Shown: positions 40,613-43,830 of the stretch, piece after piece
Numbering within the stretch: position 1 is the first letter of the stretch
Layout: each line of letters begins with the position of its first letter
The notes under the pieces: model-generated
Database searches by the model: none
What the model was told of the DNA's origin: nothing
The model's input: only the letters and a program-made list of their open reading frames with translations
Made by a program: the position numbers and the translations under genes
NCBI GenBank assembly: GCA_041676645.1
Contig: JBAYRO010000022.1
Coordinates: 1 to 43,830 of the forward strand
Length of the DNA: 43,830 nucleotides
Direction of reading: 5' to 3'
Source of the DNA: JAMLIN01 sp041676645
GTDB taxonomy: Bacteria > Pseudomonadota > Gammaproteobacteria > Burkholderiales > Burkholderiaceae_E

Positions 40613-42754
40613 GTGACCATACCAAGCGCTTCGAAGGACAGGAGGGCTGTCCGCCATCACCCCGACATCTGCAGGCGACCGTCGGAAGGCTTTCCTCCCG
40701 CGTCGGGCGTGCTGGGCCACTGGCTGCGCCGGGGCCTGGCGGCAGGCTGGCCCTTGCTCGCCGCCGGTGCGGCCCTGGCGCAGGGGCAGCCTGCGGCCAC
40801 CACGATCGCCGACGCAGACGACGTCCGGCAGTTCGACACCGTGACGGTGATCGGCACGGGCCTGCCCACCGAAGTTCTGCACAGCCCCGCTGCCATCACC
40901 ATCCTCAATGCGGAGGATGTCGAGGCGAAGGCGCCCGCCTCGTTCGCCACCCTGCTGCGCGACGTACCGGGCCTGCAGGTTTCGGAGGAAGGGATCGAGC
41001 GCATCTCGATCCGCGGCGAAAACCCGCGCCGCATCGCCATCCTGATCGACGGCCAGAAACTGACCGATCACACCAGCTACGGCCAGCCGGTGCTGGTCGA
41101 TCCGACGACGATCGAGCGCATCGAGATCGTGCGCGGCTCGTCCTCGGTCGTCTCGGGCAGCAGTGCCATCGGCGGGGTGATCAACATCATCACCAAACGC
41201 GGCGCGGACAGGCCCTTCACCGCGAGCGCGACGGCGGGCTACCTCTCGGCCACGAGCGGATATCGCGTCTCGACCACCGCGGCCGGTACGGTCCGTACCG
41301 GGCCGGGCGAGCTCGACTACAACCTCAGCCTGGGCAGGATGAAGCAGAATGACCGCCGCACGCCCGACGGCAAGCTGATCCCTTCCGCCATGGAAGACCG
41401 CAACGTGTCCGGCCACCTCGGCTACCGGCTCGGGCAGCACTACGTGGGCCTCAAGGCCCAGGCCTACGACCTGGGCGCCGACGTCTACGTCGGCGACCCC
41501 GACTTCCTTCTCTCGCTGCCGCACCGCGACCTGCGCAAGACCTCGATCTTCTACGAAGGAACGCATCTGACGCCGTGGCTGACCAAGCTCAGCGCCAGCC
41601 TGTACCGACAGACGATCGACCGCGACTTCCGCAACGACACCAGCACCGCCGCCGGACCCATGCGCATCCGGGTGCTCTCCTCGTCGATCGACGCGCAAAC
41701 CACCCGCGGGGCCACGGTCCGCGCCGAGATGAAGTTCTCGCCGGGCAGTCGCACCGTGGCCGGCCTCGAATGGGAGGACGACGCCCTTACCTCCGACAAG
41801 GTCACCGACACGACGCGCACGCCGCCCGGCATCACCGTCAACACGGTACGCTACGACGACGCCGAAACCAGCACGGTATCCGTGTTCGGGCAGCACGAGT
41901 TCTCGCTCACCGACCAGCTGACCGCCACCCTGGGCGCCCGCGGCTCCCGCATGCGCTCGGACCACAGGGCATCCATCACCAACGGTGCGCCCAACGCCAC
42001 CAACGAAAGCTCCGACAGCAAGCTCCTCGGCTCGGCCGGCCTGGTCTGGACGCCATCCAGCAGCCTCGCGCTACGCGCCAATATTTCGCAGGGTTACATC
42101 TACCCGACGCTCGGCCAGCTCTTCCTGACCGCCACCGGCGGCGGCGTCACCCTGGAAGGAAACCCCGATCTCAAGCCCGAAACCTCCACCACCTACGAAA
42201 TCGGCGCGCGCTACGCGGCCGGCCGCACGGTGCTGGACGCCACCCTGTTCCACGCCCGTTCCGAGGACTACATCGCCAGCGTGGCCACCGGCGCCTTCGG
42301 TACCTACGAGAACGTCGATGCGGCCCGCAGCACCGGCATCGAGCTCTACGCCGAGCATGCGCTCGGCGTATGGGGCCTCACGCCGTACACCTCGTTCGTC
42401 GCCATGCACCGGGAACTGCGCTTCGGCAACGGCTACCAGACCAGCGACAGCGGTACGCCCCGATTCGCCGGCAAGGTCGGCCTGCGCAAGGACTGGACCG
42501 CCGGCAGCGCGGCCGGAACCTTCGACGTGTACCTGTTCGGCGAATCGAAGGTGCGCATGCGCGATGCGAGCGGTGCCAGCCTGGACGGCGCAGCCGGCTA
42601 CGCCACGCTCAACGTGCGGGCCAATGTCTTTCTTCCGAACGACTGGACTCTCGTGGCCGAGCTGAACAACCTGAACAACCGGCGCTACCAGCCCTATGGC
42701 CAGATGCCCGGCGCCAGGCGCTCGATCAACCTGTTCGTCACCAGGAAATTCTGA
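40613..42754 (+). CDS. TonB-dependent outer-membrane receptor
   Basis: A 713-residue receptor with the GTG at 40613 as start; a later GTG at 40709 gives a better signal peptide (VLGHWLRRGLAAGWPLLAAG) and may be the true one. TonB box around DTVTVIGTGL, plug with LLRDVPGLQVSEEGIERISI and IEIVRGSSSVVSGSSAIGGV, barrel ending LFVTRKF with terminal Phe. It has GNPDLKPETS but lacks the His between the boxes seen in the heme receptor, so the ligand is probably a siderophore or other complex rather than heme. Unlike hmuR it stands alone, with no transport genes beside it. Confidence 0.88.
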   Translation: MTIPSASKDRRAVRHHPDICRRPSEGFPPASGVLGHWLRRGLAAGWPLLAAGAALAQGQPAATTIADADDVRQFDTVTVIGTGLPTEVLHSPAAITILNAEDVEAKAPASFATLLRDVPGLQVSEEGIERISIRGENPRRIAILIDGQKLTDHTSYGQPVLVDPTTIERIEIVRGSSSVVSGSSAIGGVINIITKRGADRPFTASATAGYLSATSGYRVSTTAAGTVRTGPGELDYNLSLGRMKQNDRRTPDGKLIPSAMEDRNVSGHLGYRLGQHYVGLKAQAYDLGADVYVGDPDFLLSLPHRDLRKTSIFYEGTHLTPWLTKLSASLYRQTIDRDFRNDTSTAAGPMRIRVLSSSIDAQTTRGATVRAEMKFSPGSRTVAGLEWEDDALTSDKVTDTTRTPPGITVNTVRYDDAETSTVSVFGQHEFSLTDQLTATLGARGSRMRSDHRASITNGAPNATNESSDSKLLGSAGLVWTPSSSLALRANISQGYIYPTLGQLFLTATGGGVTLEGNPDLKPETSTTYEIGARYAAGRTVLDATLFHARSEDYIASVATGAFGTYENVDAARSTGIELYAEHALGVWGLTPYTSFVAMHRELRFGNGYQTSDSGTPRFAGKVGLRKDWTAGSAAGTFDVYLFGESKVRMRDASGASLDGAAGYATLNVRANVFLPNDWTLVAELNNLNNRRYQPYGQMPGARRSINLFVTRKF

Positions 42755-42765
42755 GCCGGCCCGGA

Positions 42766-42790
42766 GATAATGGGGTCAGACTCCATTTCA
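42766..42790. repeat. REP/RAYT-like short repeat fragment
   Basis: The segment around TAATGGGGTCAGACTCCATT (within 42766-42790) includes the near-palindrome TGGGGTC-A-GACTCCA. I recall this motif from ends of REP-associated transposase elements in proteobacteria; not verified by search. It lies between the receptor and icd. Confidence 0.4.
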
Positions 42791-42820
42791 CACGCACGCG
42801 CCCGTGCCGGGCGCACCAAA

Positions 42821-42858
42821 GAAAAGGCCCCGCCTCCTTCCGGACGCGGGGCCTTTTC
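42821..42858. terminator. Bidirectional terminator between the receptor and icd
   Basis: A perfect 13-bp stem, GAAAAGGCCCCGC (42821-42833) with GCGGGGCCTTTTC (42846-42858), and a 12-base loop. The A-run and T-run on the two sides let it end transcripts in both directions, fitting the convergent genes. Confidence 0.9.
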
Positions 42859-42889
42859 GTCACGCCCGGAAACCCCGGACGCGACACGA

Positions 42890-43830
<941 letters not shown>

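Overview
The window is high-GC, densely coded proteobacterial chromosome, most likely from a beta- or gammaproteobacterium. The evidence is the clpA-clpS-csp and icd flanks, an FdI-type fdxA, NsrR- and DNR-type regulators, and heme and TonB-dependent uptake genes. No tRNA, rRNA, CRISPR array, integrase or intact transposase was seen.

Layout. (1) 1-1041: start of clpA, clpS and a cold-shock gene with a strong terminator. (2) 1127-8632, minus strand: a heme-acquisition operon read hmuR-hmuY-hmuS-hmuT-hmuU-hmuV, with a Fur-like box and a structured leader upstream. (3) 8986-16370, plus strand: a DUF2249 gene, sufBCDSUT and serA, behind an NsrR-like palindrome that contains the -10 box. (4) 16443-17877: fdxA, divergent nsrR with its own operator, and a lone PAS protein. 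(5) 17921-20190: an SDR, a small protein made of two NirD/L-type winged helices behind a TTGA-N6-TCAA box, and a DNR-like regulator. (6) 20241-31416: ctaA divergent from a nine-gene respiratory operon. (7) 31456-40386, minus strand: a catabolic and transport cluster of quinone oxidoreductase, alkylsulfatase-like enzyme, RpiR regulator, class III aminotransferase, TAXI receptor and fused TRAP permease. (8) 40613-42754: a second TonB-dependent receptor. (9) 42890-43830: the C-terminal part of icd.

The most unusual part is 21498-31416. It encodes a 54-residue membrane peptide, a CuA subunit II, and a B-family-like heme-copper subunit I whose active-site Tyr position is Gln. Heme O synthase and a SCO protein follow. 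Next comes a bis-heme cytochrome b fused to two [4Fe-4S] clusters and an MvhD-like domain, then a one-helix protein with two cysteines. The last two genes are a second heme-copper-like subunit lacking the usual CuB His pair and a second cytochrome b fused to a [2Fe-2S]/FAD/NAD(P)H reductase. No CXXCH cytochrome c is encoded. With NsrR, DNR, DUF2249 and NirD/L-like neighbours, the simplest inference is a nitric-oxide-related membrane reductase fed by NAD(P)H and quinol or ferredoxin, but that function is inferred.

In many related bacteria clpA-clpS-csp lies next to icd. Here about 42 kb of iron, Fe-S and NO-related genes lies between them, so the window may span an island in a conserved core junction.
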